In this document: one piece after another, positions 13,680-25,959 of the stretch
Layout: each line of letters opens with the position of its first letter
Numbering within the stretch: position 1 is the first letter of the stretch
DNA from: Entoloma clypeatum
Taxonomy: Eukaryota; Basidiomycota; Agaricomycetes; Agaricales; Entolomataceae
Assembly: GCA_963565915.1 (NCBI GenBank)
Contig: OY751491.1
Coordinates: 3,534,001-3,598,000, forward strand
Length of the DNA stretch: 64,000 nucleotides
Direction: 5' to 3'
Program-made: the position numbers and the translations under genes
Notes under the pieces: generated by a model
Seen by the model: the letters and a program-made list of their open reading frames with translations, nothing else
What the model was told of the DNA's origin: nothing
Databases searched by the model: none

Positions 13680-14714
13680 CGCGCATCAATAGGTGCGTCA
13701 CGACCCCTTCCCTCACCTGCCGGCATCTGGCCCATTCGCCAACGCAAAGGGCTGCGCGGGGGAATGAAGACGGCTGCGAAGGTTTCAGGATGCTGTGAAT
13801 CTAGCGCGGCACCGTGGGCGGCAGGTCACAGCATAGGTTGACGGCTTCAGGACGATGGAACCTCTGTAACCTTCGCCTTGCAGAAAACTGTTTTGCGCTG
13901 CTGTCTAGGGTGACGTCGCAATGGAAGGCTGTATAACGGGGGTCGGACGGGTTCGGCATCATGTAGGTCTTTTGTAGTTCCATGGCACAGAACTCTGTCC
14001 CTGACACATTAGAAGGCGATTCCAAAGTTTACTATGCCATGCTATTCCATCACCATGATATGCAACTCGCTCAGCTCCGACCGGGGTTCCATCGCTTTCT
14101 GTCCGTCGGATGTGTTCTAGTCAGGTTTGATGAAGGAAAACAGAGGTCTGTAAACACAGATGCAGTTTCTGAGATGCGTAGCTGTGGCGGACTGGGTGAA
14201 CACGGAGAATTCGAGAAATTGTGTGGTCAATCGGGGGAGACTGGAGTGTGACTCGGACGGACAACGCGGGAAGGATAAGCAATGTGCCCTGGGTGTCCCC
14301 ACTACTCCGGTAGCTGCGGAGAGAAGTTACAAGAGCGTGGAACCTCAAAACCCTTCGTCTGGCTTCCATCCTGGTTGGCATCGCAAAGCCAAGATTTCCT
14401 CTGGAGAAGGTCATGGGCCGCGTTCACCATGGACTGGGCGCGCAACGTTCGGCATCTCAGATCTTATGCAGGACATTCTGCACTTGCATGTGTGTCGATC
14501 TTTCCGTGGTCTGCCTACGTCTATATCTCGACCAACTTGGGTCTGCCCTCCCAGGGAAACATGCGTGGGCGGATTCTGTTCCCAAACACCCTTAATATCT
14601 TCACGGCGGAACCCTTCGGAACCCATATAGGCGGAGGCCACTACGTGCATCATGAACGACATCTGTGAAGCCCCGCTCATTGCAGTCATATAAACAAGGA
14701 AAATCTATTGCGAG
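13680..14714. repeat. Dispersed repeat, copy B; left direct repeat of the Crinkler gene
   Basis: Matches copy C (17,776-18,417) in order and orientation: block CATCTGGCCCATTCGC near 13,725, block GGGTTCCATCGCTTTCTGT near 14,085, and a final block 14,573-14,714 that is about 93% identical to 18,276-18,417. It also matches copy A (7.2-7.8 kb). It ends about 115 bp before the Crinkler start codon, so it probably supplies part of that promoter region. No gene is seen in it. Confidence 0.7.
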
Positions 14715-14828
14715 ACATAAAACATTAGGGTTTTGTGACGCAAGTCACAAGACCGCGACCTACAATCCAACTCTGTCAACCGGCCTCCGAATCCCTCCCA
14801 TTTCTTTTACTCCTTACCTCAGTCCTAC

Positions 14829-17556
14829 ATGTTTCCGACTGGAGAGGACCCGATTGTCCTTTGGTTGCTGGTGCAGGGTAAAACCACACCAACAAAGATC
14901 CTCCTGCACCCTTCCAACAACATCGATGACTTGAAGGAAGCGATCAAGATCAAGGAACGTAGCCTTGGAGCTCTCGACACTTCTAGCATCGTTATCTGGA
15001 AGGTGAGGTTATACAAGCTTGTCAACTGGCTCATTGCTGATTGTTTCACATTTGAAGGTGGGTTCTATGGCAATGGCTTCCCACACGCCTAACTCTGCAT
15101 TTATAGCTCAACAAATCCATTTCTGTCAAGCCGGGAGATACTCTTGCGGATCGTATTTGGTCGCAAGGAATTGAATTGTGTGACTTCGCCACCAAGTTGG
15201 TCGCTTCACATGAATTATCAACGGTGTTTCCGCAAAACCCTGAAAAGGGGGATCTCCATATCGTCGTGACTCAGGCCGCAGGTAAGAGCAATTGCCTTTC
15301 CCAGTAGATCTAAGTACTGATCGAACATTTACCTGCCCCTATCCTGCCACTGTTGTCTTTCTCGCCCTCTGTAACTCATTCTCTGCCTTCACATTCTCGT
15401 CGGATCTGCACCCAACCTTGTCTCTTCGCGTGCATCGAATGTTCCATCATTTGACTCACATATTCGTATTCTTGTGCTTTCTTTGAAAACACTGGAAGTC
15501 TCAGCCCCTGGGAAACGCGGACGCTCGCCAGTGGAAGAGGATGGTCACGCAGGGTTGAAGCGCCAGGCTATTGGTGAGTAAAGCCGTCGCCCCATGTCGT
15601 ATGTCTTCACGTACCGCCGACACTTATATTCTCTCGCTGTCGCTCTCAGACACCCTCGACAACTCTTGGTTGAAACAACTCCACTCCGAGATTTGGAACC
15701 GCCCAGACCGCAAGTCAGAGTTCTTCCATGAGGTCGAGGTTACCGTAGCAAATTATAACGCATTGCAAGAGCGTCTTACTGAGAAACATAGGGACCGCGA
15801 CTTAGCCGAGTACCGTGCAAAGAACGTCCTTTCCATAAAACTCGACATTCTTCGATCCTTGAAACCCTGTCCTCCTACCCCACCTCCGTCACCACAAATT
15901 AAAGCAAATAGCGCTCAGATTCAAGCAAACCATGACCAGGATATGGAGGAAAGCAACGAGATTGATATCGAGCTTCACTCATTCCTGCCAGCCACTCTTG
16001 AGTTCTTGGACCTTTCAAGTTTGAAACTCAAGGACCAGAACCGCTTACCTTTACCACTTCTCGTCCGTCAAGATTACAAAGAGCTTTCTACGTTGATCAA
16101 CGATCAAGGTATGGAGGGCGTGGGCTCTGTGATGGTTTGCGGTCAACCTGGAACGGGTGAGATCCTTGCCTTTGTGTCTCATTCGGTTTAACCAGGCTCG
16201 TGAATTTCAAGGAAAGACGGCTTATCTCCATCTCAAGATTGTCGAATTCATCATCGCTGGCCGCCCATTCCTATATCAAACTATGAATGGAACCGTCTAC
16301 CATGTCTCAGACAAGGTTACGGAAATCAACTCATGGTCATCAACTGAATCCATCACGGCACTCATCGACGCGGACAGTCGGCATGGCGTGCCTTTGCCGC
16401 CCAGAGACTTCCTATTCCATAGTTCCGTGCAGATTATCGTGGCATCATCACCTGCAGGCTCAGAAGCCAAGTGGTTGAAGCAAGGCGGTCCCTTCTTGTC
16501 TGTGACAAAACTCACGGCTGCCCTGTGGTCACCTCGTGAGCTCTTCCTAACCGGGTTCGTCATATCATTTCGGGTGCGCAGACTTGACTGACGTGCTTCT
16601 TTAGTATATTTCTCCATCCCCGAGATCTCACCTTCATGCGGCTAAGGGAGTCGGCGTCTTATTTCGGCAACAACCCTCGCCAATGCTTTGACGCCTCCGC
16701 CTCCATAAAGCGTATGCATGAACTTAAAGAAGAAGGTATAACCCAAATCCGCGAAAACGTGGACCGTGTCCATGTTATATCTCTTCTGTATAACACCCGG
16801 AGTGTGGGAGGCGTCTCTCATAGAATATTTCAAATTTCCCCGTCGGATAAAAGGCGTTTTCTCGCGAATGCTCGGATAGACGCAGTGTCTTCGTGGGCGT
16901 TGGATATATTAATTAGAGCGTACAAAAATCGCCAAGCTGGCGAGATGGCTGAGTTCTTCAAGTTAGTTGCTCACATGCCTAATGGGGAGACACTCCACAG
17001 CCATTTGTTTGAACGGCAGGTGTTGGACCACTTCGATGACATTGCTGGCCAACACACGTTCTCGATCCGGGACCTGTCCACGAACGCCACAATGGATTGG
17101 ATCTATCCCGGTCCTGCTCCACGTTTTACATTCAAATCATCCACAGTCATCGGCGCACTCACAAATGCGGTTGAAAATGGAAAATCTCTCCACTTGGTAC
17201 CATGGGATCCCAACTTTCCTGCTGTTAATTCGATTGTATTCGCCCCAGACGAAGTCCTCACCTGTGTTCAAATAACCGTCAGTAACAAACACGATATTGC
17301 AGTCTCGGGTCTCCAGCAAATTCAAGGATGGCTCAACCGAGACTCGCCACTTGAAGCTCTCCGCCCCCACAAAGACACACAGAGGCACTGGCGCTTTATA
17401 TTCGTCGTGCCTTTTGCCATGGAGAAAACTTTTGCATCGCAAATTCTTAAAGATGATACTGACCACGGTGAATGGGCTGGAAAGGTGGACCAGTACGTAT
17501 TAGGGTTGGAAGAGAAGACGTTGTTTCGAATGGTGCAAGAGGTTACCATGAATTGA
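14829..17556 (+). CDS. Crinkler-type protein: ubiquitin-like header, P-loop NTPase, nuclease-like C-terminus
   Basis: Six exons: 14829-15002, about 15108-15282, a short one near 15502-15570, 15651-16156, 16212-16552, and 16605-17556. The N-terminal header (IVLWLLVQGKTTPTKILLHP, then DDLKEAI and SIVIWK) is the beta-grasp domain of CRN/Crinkler proteins. Walker A GQPGTGKT is completed only by splicing out the intron at 16157-16211; without it the frame runs into a stop. The C-terminal third has the strand pattern IVFAPDEVLTCVQITVS followed by a conserved helix with SGLQQIQGWL, as in the restriction-endonuclease-like domains of fungal CR proteins. Family knowledge: NTPase-nuclease modules proposed to act in genome conflict, cell death or as effectors. 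There is no signal peptide, so it is probably intracellular. It is flanked by direct repeats. Confidence 0.85.
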
Positions 17557-17775
17557 CTGCTGTCGTTGTGGTTTCCCAACCTGTTCATACTCTTTTTTTC
17601 GCAAGGGCTGGGTGTCGCAAAAGTAAAGTTTCCTTTTTTTTTTTCCATGTAGCGGCGAAGGGTAAGTAAATTCGTCAATTCAAACGGCCTGAAAGGTGTG
17701 TCCATGTGTACTACCAAACATTCTGATCAATAAGACTTGACTTGGCCGATAAAGTGAAGATGAGCTTGACGCGTA

Positions 17776-18417
17776 TCAATGGGTGTGTCACGATCTTTTC
17801 TTCCTCCTGCTGTCATCTGGCCCATTCGCAACGCACAGGGCTGCGCAAGGCAAAAAGGCATGCAGAACAGCTTCTGTAAGGCGCGTCATCGTCTTCTTCC
17901 AGCCCAAGCATATCTGATAATTTTTCTGTGTCCAGTTGTAGCTATTTCGTTAGTTCTTCCCAACGTGAAATCACATCTGTCTATAAATCATCTTGCCGGA
18001 CGAAGAGCAAAGGACTGTCAATGACGCGGTAGAAGCATCGTCAGACGCAAGAGCACCCTCCGTTCTATGCGCGACTCGGTCAACCCGAAAATGGAAGCTG
18101 AATCCTGGAATCCCGACCTCTTTCCCCTATGCACCTCGCTCAGTTCCGACTAGGGTTCCATCGCTTTCTGTCTGTCAGATGTGTTGTTCTAGTCAGACAA
18201 TGCTTCGAGGCCACATGGTACAGTTTGATTTTTCATAAGTGAATCTGTTTGAGCCTCTTCGCGAAAATCGTGCGCATTCTGTTCCCAAACACCCTCGATA
18301 TCTTCACGGCTCAACCCTTCGGAACCCGTATAGGCGGAGGCCGCTACGTGCATCATGAACGACATCCGTGAAGCCCTGCTCATTGCAGTCATATAAACAA
18401 GGAAAATCTATTGCAAG
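17776..18417. repeat. Dispersed repeat, copy C; right direct repeat of the Crinkler gene
   Basis: Direct-orientation partner of copy B. It additionally carries, at about 17,878-18,085, a block matching 27,066-27,285 (the sequence just upstream of the decayed MFS gene). The rest of the gap between the Crinkler stop at 17,556 and 18,989 shows nothing recognisable. Confidence 0.7.
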
Positions 18418-18988
18418 ATTTCTATCCACTTTGGCGCGCACAGTTGTTTCTTCTAGGACTCACACTTTAATATTTCTCGTGCAAGACGTTGCATCCCGTC
18501 GAGCTCCGGGTTCTTGTGTCGAATTCACTAGCGTCCCAGGCAATATCATCCGCCCATCCTTCCTCAGACTAGGTAGGAGGATGGTGAACTCTCGGCACTG
18601 GCAGGGGAGTCAGGCTAAGCACATGATGCAGGGAACTCATTGGTATGCAATCCGATGATTCCATGACCAGGTACGGGTAGATTGCTTGCCATTGTCCATC
18701 TGCTGATCAGACCAAGCTCTTCAATTCATCCAAGACGCTCTCGGGTTCAGCTCTTTTGTCGCACAATCAGACTTGTCGCTCCGCGTCGCCCTGGGCCTTT
18801 CCGCTGCTCGGCTGCTCGGAACACAGTATTTTATTATGATGTTACAAGTGATTCTTTTCATGAGTACAATCGGCCGTCGAGATAGTTCATGTATCGTATG
18901 CATTTATCGCCTGATGGTAGAGAGAAATAATCGAGAACCCAACGAGATGACGAGAAAGTATACCGCAGTTTCCGTCTCAGTCCTACCA

Positions 18989-21900
18989 CTACTTCTCACC
19001 AATCGGTATACCCTCAACATCCTCAAGATAATCCGCTAGCCTTTGCAATTTGCGGGCGATAGGTTTGTTCACCTGTATTTTGGTTCTGGCGCCATCCTTC
19101 GTTGCCATCTCATCGAAAAGAGCACGCATGCGTGGGCGAAGGTGAGGATAAAGAGAAAGCACAGAATTGATAGACCCAGCCACAGACTGTAGCTGCTCGA
19201 GGGTGCAGGTTTTACCTTCGTGAGCGACTCCTCGAATCAAGCTGATCACCTTGGCTTTTTTCTCTGCGGGAATGCTGACCCTCATGGCGTTAGGGTCGAC
19301 GTCCAAACCGATGATAGGAAGCGAGGGGCCGTAGAGTTGCTTGTCCTCTTCGTGTGGAATACCCAGCTCATCCCAGAGTTGGAGATAGCGGGCTTGCTTG
19401 ACGGGGAGGTCCTTGTTGTATGGCTTGTAAAACATCGTGTTCTTCTCGAAATCCCAACTAAAATCGTCATCGACATATCCAAGCATGTCCAACCCTTTCT
19501 TCTCTTTGCCAATCCAAAGAACGAGCGATATAAACGAGTCCCAGATCCACCCACCCGCTCGATTCCCAAAGGTATTGCACCGATCGACGTAACGTTCGCC
19601 GTCTACAGTGGCCACTTGTCGAATTTGCCAAAGCGGATGCATAGGCATCAGCCGGTATGCACCTTTGACATCCGATTTGAACACCGTTAGCTTTTTCTTA
19701 GGACCATGCTTCTTGCGAACTGCTATAAGCGTAGTTCCAAGGTCGTGAATGTCGTCAAGCTTGACCTTGACCTGCGACCTAGGTATCATTGAGTTCAATG
19801 AATGTGGCCCCTGGCTTTGATCGACAATCAATCTGAACGCGCCGGGTTTGCTCTTTGGGACAGCCCGAATGGGGGAAGCATACATCCCTGGTTTTAGTTT
19901 GGTTCCAAACGACTCTGACCAGCGGCCAAGCTCCACCTCTTCATCACGTTTCTGTCGAATGAATTCGGCTTTCTCTTGACTGAGAGCAGGCTGCGGCGAG
20001 TCGAAGGTGGTAGGAAGATTGGGGTCGCTGGTATCCGCATACGGCCAGAATCCTTTCCTCAGACCACGCACAACAGAATTGACGAACGGTCGGTTGGGGT
20101 GGTCCTCCAGTGCCTTTTCAAAGCGATCAACCTTGATCGGAGTAGTGATCTTGAAGAGGTCCGGATTCTTCGCAATCGTTCTACGGGCAACTTTGTTCTG
20201 CAGTTCGTTTTTGGGAACTGATGGTAATGGGGCGGCCGTTTCGCTTGTAAGAGCTGATAAGGTCCTGGGCTGGTCCGTGTCTCGCCAGACCAAAGCGCGG
20301 GAGTGTTGACGGAGGAGGTCTTTGTGCTGACGAGCAAAAGATTCTTTAGAGGGTCCAGAAAATGCTGTCACAAGGCTGTCAATTATATCTAGGATCGGTG
20401 TCAAAGAAATTTACCTTTGCTAGGGTTGGATCGAGCCACAACTTTGCTGGGTTGTACCGGAGTAACCTGGTTGACCTCGGACACCAAGGGGTGTTGGACT
20501 GGCTGGCGTTCACTTGGTTCTCCAGATATATTTGTAGTAGAATCGGGGGCGGCTGCCAGTCAAGTTAGTTTAGTTGTCGAGAGGGGACGAAGCTCACATA
20601 TTTACGTTTCCGCTGACTCGTGGTTGTTCCGGATTTTGTAACCATATGCGAAGTACCTGATGATAAAATACGACGAGATCGTATCTGCGCCGTAGATGTG
20701 CTGTCCTCATGATTTGCAACTGGTTCTGCCTTTGGCGGTGTCGCTGGGAGCGAGAAATTAGCTACGGGAATAGGGCATCGGTCAGAAATGCGCCCTTACC
20801 ATCTTTCTTTGTGAACAATTGCATGGCCCATTGAGACCATCCTATTTCACCTGATGCTGGTGCCCAGGTTCAAATATTTGAGAAGAAGTGACAGTAAAAT
20901 CGGCTTACAATTGGCAGTAACTGGTTTGGCAGATCGAGTTTCTACGACAGGGGTCACATTCTTTGCCTTTCCCAGCGATAGCTGCTCTTTCATCGGAGGT
21001 GTGCAGGGCTTCGATCCAAGGGAATTTGAGGCTTGGGTCTGCATATTGCGAGGTTTCGGCGGTTCAGCGGAGGGGCCTTGGTGGTATAGCTACTTTAGTT
21101 TATGTTAACATGAACTGATTGAGACACATTACCTTTGCTAACTCTTGAAGCCTGATAGGCGGGAGTCTGCAGTTCAGGCATGGGCCTTTCTCTCGAGTCT
21201 TTTACTAATCTATAAGTCTAGAATTGTAAGTGACAGTAAGATTGGCTTACGAATGGCATTGACGAGTTTGGCGGATCGAGTTTCTACTATGGGGGACATA
21301 TTCTTTGCCCTTTCCGATGAAAGCCTAGGTTCATTCGTCGAGGGCCCGAGGGGCTTGGATTCGAACAAATTCGAGACCTGGGTTTGCACATTGTGAGATT
21401 TCGGCGGGCCAGGAGAGGGGGCTTATATTGGCATAGCCGCTTCAGTCTATATCAACGCGAGCTGACCAAAACACATTACCTTTGATCAGCGGCTCGGGCA
21501 AGGGTCTTTCCCTAGAGTCTTTGGATAATGTATGAGTCGAGATATGTAAACAGCAAGGTGGATGTCACAAGCATGCTTACCTTTCTTGAAAGTTGAGGTT
21601 CGTTGGTTCGTAGCAGGAACCCGCTTGTCCGTGGCTCGCACCGTAACCGATGGCTTGGATTCCGTCCCCCAACGGAAGAAAGATGGGATTTTACTCATAA
21701 TACCCGGGCTTCCGGTACGAGCAACTGCTGCTTGAGATTTCGTGGCATTGGTAGCTGCTGAAATTGCAAACCTGTTTGGAATATGCACATGTGATGATAT
21801 GGGTAACATCTACCTTGGTTCCAGTAGAGCGACTCTTTTTTTGTGGCCTGAGGGTCAGAAGACGCTGTAAAGGTGAAGGGCGACATTAACTTTGTTTATG

Positions 21901-24407
21901 GGCACAATTACAAACACATACACTTGACGTTGATCGATTTTGGGACTGGCGTTGCTTTGTGGGAGTCGAAATGCTTGCTATTTGCAATATCGGTTGATTG
22001 TGCTGTTGGAGTGTTATTATGACACGAATGTAAACTCAAAGCGCATCATTTACGAGGCGTAGGCAGACGTTTAGCGTCAGGGGAGCCACTTGTCATATTT
22101 TGTCTTGCTGATATTTTTTGATGCGTTGATGACGACGGATGTGACGATCCACCATTTACAGCTGGAGAGTGACTAGGAGCAGGTTTCGCTGGGGAGGAGA
22201 TTGAGATATGTGCATATAGGTAGCTGAGTGACATACGTCCAAGCACATGGGGCGAGCGATCTGCTGCGGCCTTCGTATTGGTAACTTGGTCCTTCGTAGC
22301 TTTCACTAAAAGAGAGGTTTAGTCATGTAGAGAAACAAAGAGGGGAGTCTGACATTCTGTTTGGTGTACAGGTAATGTTTTCATCGCTTGTGGCATGCTT
22401 TCTACAGAGGACAACACATCAGTGCGTCTCGCAGAACGATTGTCTTTCTGATGCATATGAGTAGCGCCCTTTTGACCTTGTATGAACATCTCAGAGTCAG
22501 CCAGTGTTGCGGTAAGATGTGAACAATTACCATTGTTGTATTTCTGGGATGTCTCTTGTAGGGGATGAGAATATGATGGTCCTGTCAGAACAGAAATCAA
22601 ATATAAATGCAGAAACTCATAACTACGAAAGCATACCCTTGTTCATATTTTGAGACACATGCGGCGGATTCTTGGGGATTTTAGCGGGTGAGGCAGATTC
22701 AACCTGAGTCCGCCCGAAAAAGGATGAGAACATGCCAGCGGACGAAGGCCGATCAGCCCCCTTTGCAGTCAAATTGTTTCCTGCAGGCCGAGAGGGCGGC
22801 GGCGCTTATAGTACAAAATCAAACAAGTGCAAATGAACATGAAATTGATCTTACATCTTTCTTGGTTTGGAGGCTGCTGTTTTCTAGCTTGAGAGGTCGG
22901 CGGCGCTGGGGCACGGGTCCTGTCAAATGAAAAACAAACAACCGTAAAATCTCACTTTGTTGCGTCGAAGTATGACCTTGTATTTTCTGAGGGTGGGCCT
23001 GTTTGTTCTCCTTGTAATTAACTGTTGATGTGAACTCTGTTACTGATCCTTCTACGAAACCAAGGGCGCTTACCCGGAGCTTGTCCTATTGATTGATGCT
23101 GGAAAACCTTGTGCTCGCCTCTATTTCCGTGCCCTTGTGTCAAAAATAGAGTCGAACGAAGAACATAAGTGATAGATGCTGGATTGGATCACCTCCGGTA
23201 GAATTCGACTGGCTGCCCACACTAGCACGGGGATTTGAAGGCCTGCTTACAATGTTTCAAGTCTTGTCAAAGAACGCAAGCGGCACCATGAGACTCACTG
23301 CTTGAGAATATTGGCTGAAGTGCGGCCTGAAGGGTCGTTATTGGATCATCCAAACATAGGTATGGACTTACCTCCAGGAATGGGCTGGGAAAATGTCGCT
23401 ACCGGAGAAGTAACTGCAGCGTTCGAAAATTTCAATTTAGGTGAACACCAATAAAGAAAAGATTTCTTACATTTTCCAGCATGTGGTGGTGGCTGCTTGG
23501 ACGGCGAATTCGCGGGTGGGGCTGAAAGTGTAGGCTTTGTTAGATGAAAGCGGATAACAATGATAGTTATTGAATCCATACCTTGAGCAATTGGGGAGCG
23601 ACCTTGTACTTTGGTGGGCCCGTTTCCAGTAGCTTTAGCTGGAACACTGTCAGTTCCTCGATCGAGAACAAGTGACACCGAGAATGACATCAGTAACTAC
23701 CGGGCAACATATATAATACTCTAGAGTAAACAGTAGTCTAGGGAATTTAGTATAAAGCATTGCGTATGTGTCCAGTGAACTATAGAGTATTGCGTACGTG
23801 CCCAAGAATTGCTGATGACGCTTACCAGGAGTTTGGTTTAGAGAACGATTGTGTGAGTGCGCTGCGAAGGAAATATAACCCAACGAAGCAACAAGAAAAC
23901 TGAAAGGACCCACGACTCGGAACGCTCACATGAGGCCGACTATTCGCGGCAGGAGGGTTTGGAGGGCCAGTACTGATAGGTCGAGCTAGGCAGAGCACAT
24001 AAGCGGCATCGACAAGTTTGAAGTGTGAGGTGACATACACTTTGATACGTTTGGTGGCCTGTTCGCAGCTGCATGTGACTGGAAACTTGGAGGTCCACGC
24101 GGTGAATGTGTAGCTGAATATGCATTAGCTACTCATGCCAGCGATCGTAGAGAAACAGCGGCCGAAATACAGATTACGCGATTCGGAGACGGACCGGTAG
24201 GGGGCTTTGGCTTCGGAGGCGCACTCTTATTATTCTGGACTAAGGGCAGAGATTTTCATTATAACGGGTACGAATGTAAGTTCCGCCAAACTCACACCGG
24301 CTATTCGCAGCTGGAGGATTCACAGACTTGTGTGAATCTCCTCCACCCAGCGATGCTGTTGGTTCGGAATTTCGGGACCGTCCATTCGCCGATTTACGGT
24401 TAGGCAT
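18989..24407 (-). CDS. DIRS-type reverse transcriptase domain on a long disordered protein encoded by many mini-exons
   Basis: The 3' exon (about 20,390 to 18,989) encodes an RT of the DIRS/tyrosine-recombinase retroelement type: FRLIVDQSQGPHSLN, catalytic motif A FKSDVKGAYRLMPMHP, GNRAGGW, motif C GYVDDDF, then LGIPHEEDKQLYG, IIGLDVDP and TLEQLQSVAGSIN. Upstream lies a train of small exons whose frames join through consensus borders, for example ...VTAN + CEIGWSQWAMQLF + ANFSLPATPPK... + PAPDSTTN... + AFSGPSKES. The encoded N-terminus is rich in Pro, Ser, Lys and Ala, with recurring PPAANSR-like units. A likely start is MPNRKSANGRS at 24407. I count at least 15 exons; those between 22.6 and 24.2 kb are only partly resolved. 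No RNase H, recombinase or terminal repeats are seen. The last codons overlap a good donor (GTGAGAAG), so a further exon may have been lost. A functional host gene or a decaying intron-rich element are both possible. Confidence 0.6.
20889..21560 (-). repeat. Tandem duplication of a two-exon module inside the RT gene
   Basis: Copies at 20889-21229 and 21230-21560, each holding one exon with a DSRERP-like start, an intron, a second exon with GPPK or EPPK, then VQTQ/MQTQ and a conserved ETRSAK, and a following intron. Both exon and intron sequence are duplicated, and both copies keep the reading frame and cognate splice acceptors. Confidence 0.75.
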
Positions 24408-24626
24408 TATGGCTGGAAAAGCTGAAAAGAGTCAGAGGGGCAGGGTAGTATTTGAACTTGGAATCGGTGTAGATGATATGCAGTTGGTGGATATGGGTGT
24501 TGTCGATTATCGATGTGCGGCAGAAATATAAAGGCGCTAAAGACCAACTGCGGATTGGGTAATAGGGAAATCAGCGGTCGTCCATGGGAAGAAGAAGACA
24601 TCGAGGCTGAGCACATGTTAGGCCTT

Positions 24627-25163
24627 ATGACCATTGACATCTGGGCCCTGTTCGTACACGGAAACGGCAGTAATTGCCAGTGAACCCTCTGATGATATTA
24701 ACCATCGAGATATGTCCACACGCTGGAACCTTGTTTCTTCGCAGGGAATCGTCGACGTCGGTGATTTTGCATGACTGCTTCTCGTCGATGTCGAAGAATG
24801 AAGATATATCAAGCAGAATATTTGCAGCAGATGGCTGAATGCGAGGGATCAGACTTCCTTCTACCTCGTCCCAGGGATGCGTGAGTCGTGATTGAAGTCC
24901 GGCGGTCCACCGAAAACGAAATTGGAACGACACCAAAGATGGTAATTGACAGTTTGTGTGGCTGTGTCCATTATCTGCAGACCGAAGCATCGGCCATGAA
25001 ATCCTGAACTTTCTGATGGATTCATTTGCCTCTGCTGCAGACTTGCTGACCGTTGCAACAATTCATCATGTCCTGGTTTCTCGATGTCTCAAATTTACCT
25101 TTGCTTTCGCTATCGTATCATCTAGGCTTTTACAATTATCTGCGCGAGCTCCTCTAACCTAAC
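24627..25163. pseudogene. Rearranged fragment of the NACHT-WD40 3' end
   Basis: 24,627-24,940, read on the minus strand, matches about 12,927-13,215 of the NLR gene (shared WDEV.GSLI, SFFD.DE and the flanking DNA GTTTTCGGTGGACCGCCGGA). 24,980-25,163, read on the plus strand, matches 13,216-13,418, meaning the last codons, the stop and the 3' flank. The two pieces are neighbours in the parent, so here the first has been inverted. It cannot encode a WD40 protein. It sits just upstream of the RT gene start. Confidence 0.8.
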
Positions 25164-25959
25164 ATAAAGTTTACCCTCTTGAAACATGATACATGATCGA
25201 TGATCTCTCATTCATAATTTTGATACTTATTGGCATTCAAACGTGAGTGCGTGGGTACTTACATGGAATCTGTAACCATTGTTAAATTCGAGGGCAAAGC
25301 AAACTGGTAGTTGAATGAAGGAGTTCGATTCCCGATGTCAAGGAATGATTAATATATGGCTCAGTGACGAATCTTCCCACATGCGGTGTACGAATCCTAG
25401 CGATTTAGACGGACAGAACATGCTCCTGCAAGTCGAAAAGTTGGAAGGTTATCTTTTTCGATCGACAAGGATACCTTCATCAATAGAGTGCATCCGTAGA
25501 AAGAGAGGTGGTCGTGCAATTTGAAGTCACTACCTGGGGAAGAAGTGATCAAGATGCCCAATCTCTGCGAACTAAAGTGCGTGGGGCAAGCGTTTTCCTG
25601 TCCTCAATTGTTTTTTGAAGTTGTGTTGTCCCGCAGGTCCTGTGGTGAGCTTGGAGTCTTGGGGATGAATGGAACATTTTGCTTGAGGATAGTTTGAGGA
25701 GACAACATACCAAGACAGAGAAAGTTATTGAGCGAAAACATGTCGATGTGATGTCGACAATATATCAAGCGATCCCCAAAAAAAGTTGGTCCGTTTGAGG
25801 GACGCTATGGAGGAAATGTTGCGGAAGCTGCTCACAGTTCCCTGGGCAATCGAGGCCACCAAGTCGATTGGGTAAGGTCTAGGGGCTACGACCATCCAGA
25901 GCTCAAAAGCCACCCGGCATCTGTGCTGCCTTGCCTTGCCATTTTCGACGATTACTGTT

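Noticed and set aside
14160..14630. 156-codon open frame in repeat copy B
   Set aside because: Not maintained in copy C, and no homology or splice context.
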